A DNA stretch of 64,000 bases from NCBI RefSeq assembly GCF_022352215.1, contig NZ_JAKRWF010000001.1, positions 992,001 to 1,056,000 of the forward strand, in the 5' to 3' direction. Source of the DNA: Flavihumibacter cheonanensis (lineage in GTDB: Bacteria; Bacteroidota; Bacteroidia; Chitinophagales; Chitinophagaceae). This document shows, piece by piece, positions 62,872-64,000 of this stretch; within the stretch, counting starts at the first letter, position 1, and every line of letters begins with the position of its first letter. The notes under the pieces are model-generated. The model was not told where the DNA came from. It was given only the letters and a program-made list of their open reading frames with translations, and searched no databases. Both the position numbers and the translations under genes were made by a program.

Positions 62872-63681
62872 ATGCGTGATTTTTTTACCAATAAAGTGAT
62901 TGCCATCACCGGTGGCAGTGAAGGAATCGGAAAAGCCCTGATCGATCAACTCATCCCCCTCGGAGCTAAAGTTGCTACCTGCGGACGCAGTTATGATAAA
63001 CTGTATAACCTGCAGATGGAATACACCAATGTGATGCTCCACACTGTAGTGGCGGATGTCAGCAAAGAAGAAGACTGTAAAAAATTCATCCAGTCTACCC
63101 TCGACACCTTCGGCAAAATTGATATCCTTATCAATAATGCCGGTATCTCTATGCGCGCCCTTTTTAAAGATGCCGACCTGAATGTATTCCGCCAGGTTAT
63201 GGAGATCAATTTCTTTGGATCCGTCTATTGCACCAAATACGCACTGCCCAGCATCATCCAAAACCAGGGTATGATCCTCGGCATCTCCAGCATCGCCGGG
63301 TACCGAGGACTGCCAGGCAGAAGTGCTTACTCCGCTTCCAAGTTTGCCCTGCAGGGCTGGCTCGAAGCATTGCGCACCGAAATGCTGGATCATAATGTAC
63401 ACGTGATGTGGATCGCACCGGGATTCACGGCCAGCAATATCCGAAACGCCGCCCTCAATGCGGAGGCTAAATCACAGGGCTCCTCTCCTATGGATGAAAG
63501 CAAACTGATGACCGCCGATGAATGTGCCCAGCATATCCTGGATGCCATGGAAAAAAAGAAACGTACGCTTGTTCTAACGTACACGGGTAAACGCGCGGTA
63601 TTCATGAACCGGTTCTTCCCTTCACTGGCAGATAAACTGACTCATAAGTTTTTTTTCAAAGAAGGCAAACTGGTGAAGTAG
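62872..63681 (+). CDS. Short-chain dehydrogenase/reductase
   Basis: NAD(P)-dependent Rossmann-fold oxidoreductase, 269 residues with the ATG at 62872 (MRDFFTNKVIAITGGSEGIG). The cofactor motif is TGGSEGIGKA (residues 13-22), the NNAG motif is LINNAGIS, and the catalytic Y153-x-x-x-K157 is in SAYSASKFALQ. The second serine of the triad is near residue 140 (LGISSIAGY). The substrate cannot be told. An earlier in-frame TTG (62851) would start inside the promoter box. The next gene starts 18 bases later and may share the transcript. Confidence 0.9.
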   Translation: MRDFFTNKVIAITGGSEGIGKALIDQLIPLGAKVATCGRSYDKLYNLQMEYTNVMLHTVVADVSKEEDCKKFIQSTLDTFGKIDILINNAGISMRALFKDADLNVFRQVMEINFFGSVYCTKYALPSIIQNQGMILGISSIAGYRGLPGRSAYSASKFALQGWLEALRTEMLDHNVHVMWIAPGFTASNIRNAALNAEAKSQGSSPMDESKLMTADECAQHILDAMEKKKRTLVLTYTGKRAVFMNRFFPSLADKLTHKFFFKEGKLVK

Positions 63682-63689
63682 TACCTTCG
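63682..63689 (+). promoter_or_regulatory. Candidate -7 box of the DUF62 gene
   Basis: TACCTTCG followed by CAAAC, one mismatch from TAnnTTTG, ten bases upstream of the ATG. It starts one base after the stop codon of the dehydrogenase gene. Confidence 0.35.
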
Positions 63690-63699
63690 CAAACTGTTC

Positions 63700-64000
63700 A
63701 TGGCGGTACTCACACTTACATCCGATTTTGGCACCCAGGATTACCTGGCAGGCGCAGTCAAGGGGTTGCTCCTGAGGATCGATCCTTCTTTCAACCTGGT
63801 GGATATCAGTCATGGTATTCGACCTTTCAACTATCCGCAGGCAGCTTATATCTGCAGAAATGCCATCCGTCATTTTCCTGAATTGTCGTACCACTTAATA
63901 CTGGTCAATCTTTTTGAGCGCAGGAACAGTCACCTTTTGCTGGCGTATCATAAGAACCAGTATTATCTCTGTGCCGACAATGGCCTGCTGCCCATGATCC
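63700..64000 (+). CDS. SAM hydrolase / SAM-dependent halogenase family protein (DUF62), partial at window edge
   Basis: First 100 residues of a DUF62 (SAM hydroxide adenosyltransferase / chlorinase-fluorinase) family protein. It opens MAVLTLTSDFGTQDYLAGAV, with the SAM-binding TLTSDFG motif and the conserved Asp, followed by VDISHGIRPFNYPQAA. Most family members hydrolyse SAM to adenosine and methionine; halogenases need an extra loop that cannot be judged from this part. The C-terminal half lies beyond base 64000. Start ATG at 63700-63702. Confidence 0.88.
   Translation, partial: MAVLTLTSDFGTQDYLAGAVKGLLLRIDPSFNLVDISHGIRPFNYPQAAYICRNAIRHFPELSYHLILVNLFERRNSHLLLAYHKNQYYLCADNGLLPMI

Overview
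This window reads as a stretch of chromosome from a member of the Bacteroidota, most likely of the Chitinophagaceae type. Three things point there. Many genes are preceded by the Bacteroidota -7 promoter box TAnnTTTG, and the tRNA-Lys gene has a complete TTTG-N19-TATTTTTG promoter. A secreted repeat protein ends in a type IX secretion sorting domain. Housekeeping proteins such as the EF-G-like GTPase, the ParE/ParC pair and the DUF1835, DUF486 and DUF2490 proteins have a Bacteroidota look. Most of the window is core chromosome. I see no phage, insertion sequence or CRISPR array.

Layout. 1-5000: a thiolase cut by the window edge, an AI-2E/PerM-type membrane protein, an EF-G-like GTPase and two small unknown genes, all on the minus strand. 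5100-8100: ABC permease, tsaD and a tRNA methyltransferase on the plus strand. 8100-12200: DUF486 and smc (minus). 12450-18000: threonine aldolase, pgi, a small secreted protein, accD, smpB and a secreted protein (plus). 18000-23750: topoisomerase IV operon parE-DUF1835-VOC-parC (minus). 24060-25850: two small acidic paralogues, a CxxCxxCC protein and a rhodanese-thioredoxin fusion (plus). 25830-34400: tcdA (minus), dnaG (plus), then a YdeI-type protein, an M48 protease, plsY, prmA, pnp and rpsO (minus). 34500-37760: an oxidoreductase and two glycosyltransferases, then ftsE on the other strand.

38477-50504 is an almost complete assimilatory sulfate reduction and cysteine synthesis cluster on the minus strand. 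In transcription order it holds an Rrf2-type regulator, cysJ, cysI, cobA, cysE, cysK, cysH, cysD, a DUF2490 gene, a siroheme synthase/TSUP permease fusion and cysN. Sulfate is activated by CysDN to APS. APS is reduced directly by an iron-sulfur CysH, so no APS kinase is needed. CysJI makes sulfide, and CysE/CysK make cysteine. CobA and the fusion protein supply siroheme, and the TSUP half may move the sulfur oxyanion.

50536-58450 holds galK facing an AraC-type regulator, a lipoprotein, a 626-bp gene-free stretch with a 17-bp RNA hairpin and an 11/22-bp periodic repeat, and a two-gene unit of a large helical-repeat protein (DUF6493-like) with a SWIM zinc-finger protein. 58700-64000 holds a type IX-secreted repeat protein broken by one in-frame TAA, a serine hydrolase, tRNA-Lys, a short-chain dehydrogenase and the start of a SAM-hydrolysing DUF62 protein.

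The least explained elements are three intergenic arrays of 7-bp repeats (4493-4582, 17970-17997, 47948-48027), two of which begin within the stop codon of the upstream gene; the 53.9-54.2 kb hairpin plus 11/22-bp array; the SWIM/DUF6493 pair; and the interrupted sorting-domain protein.
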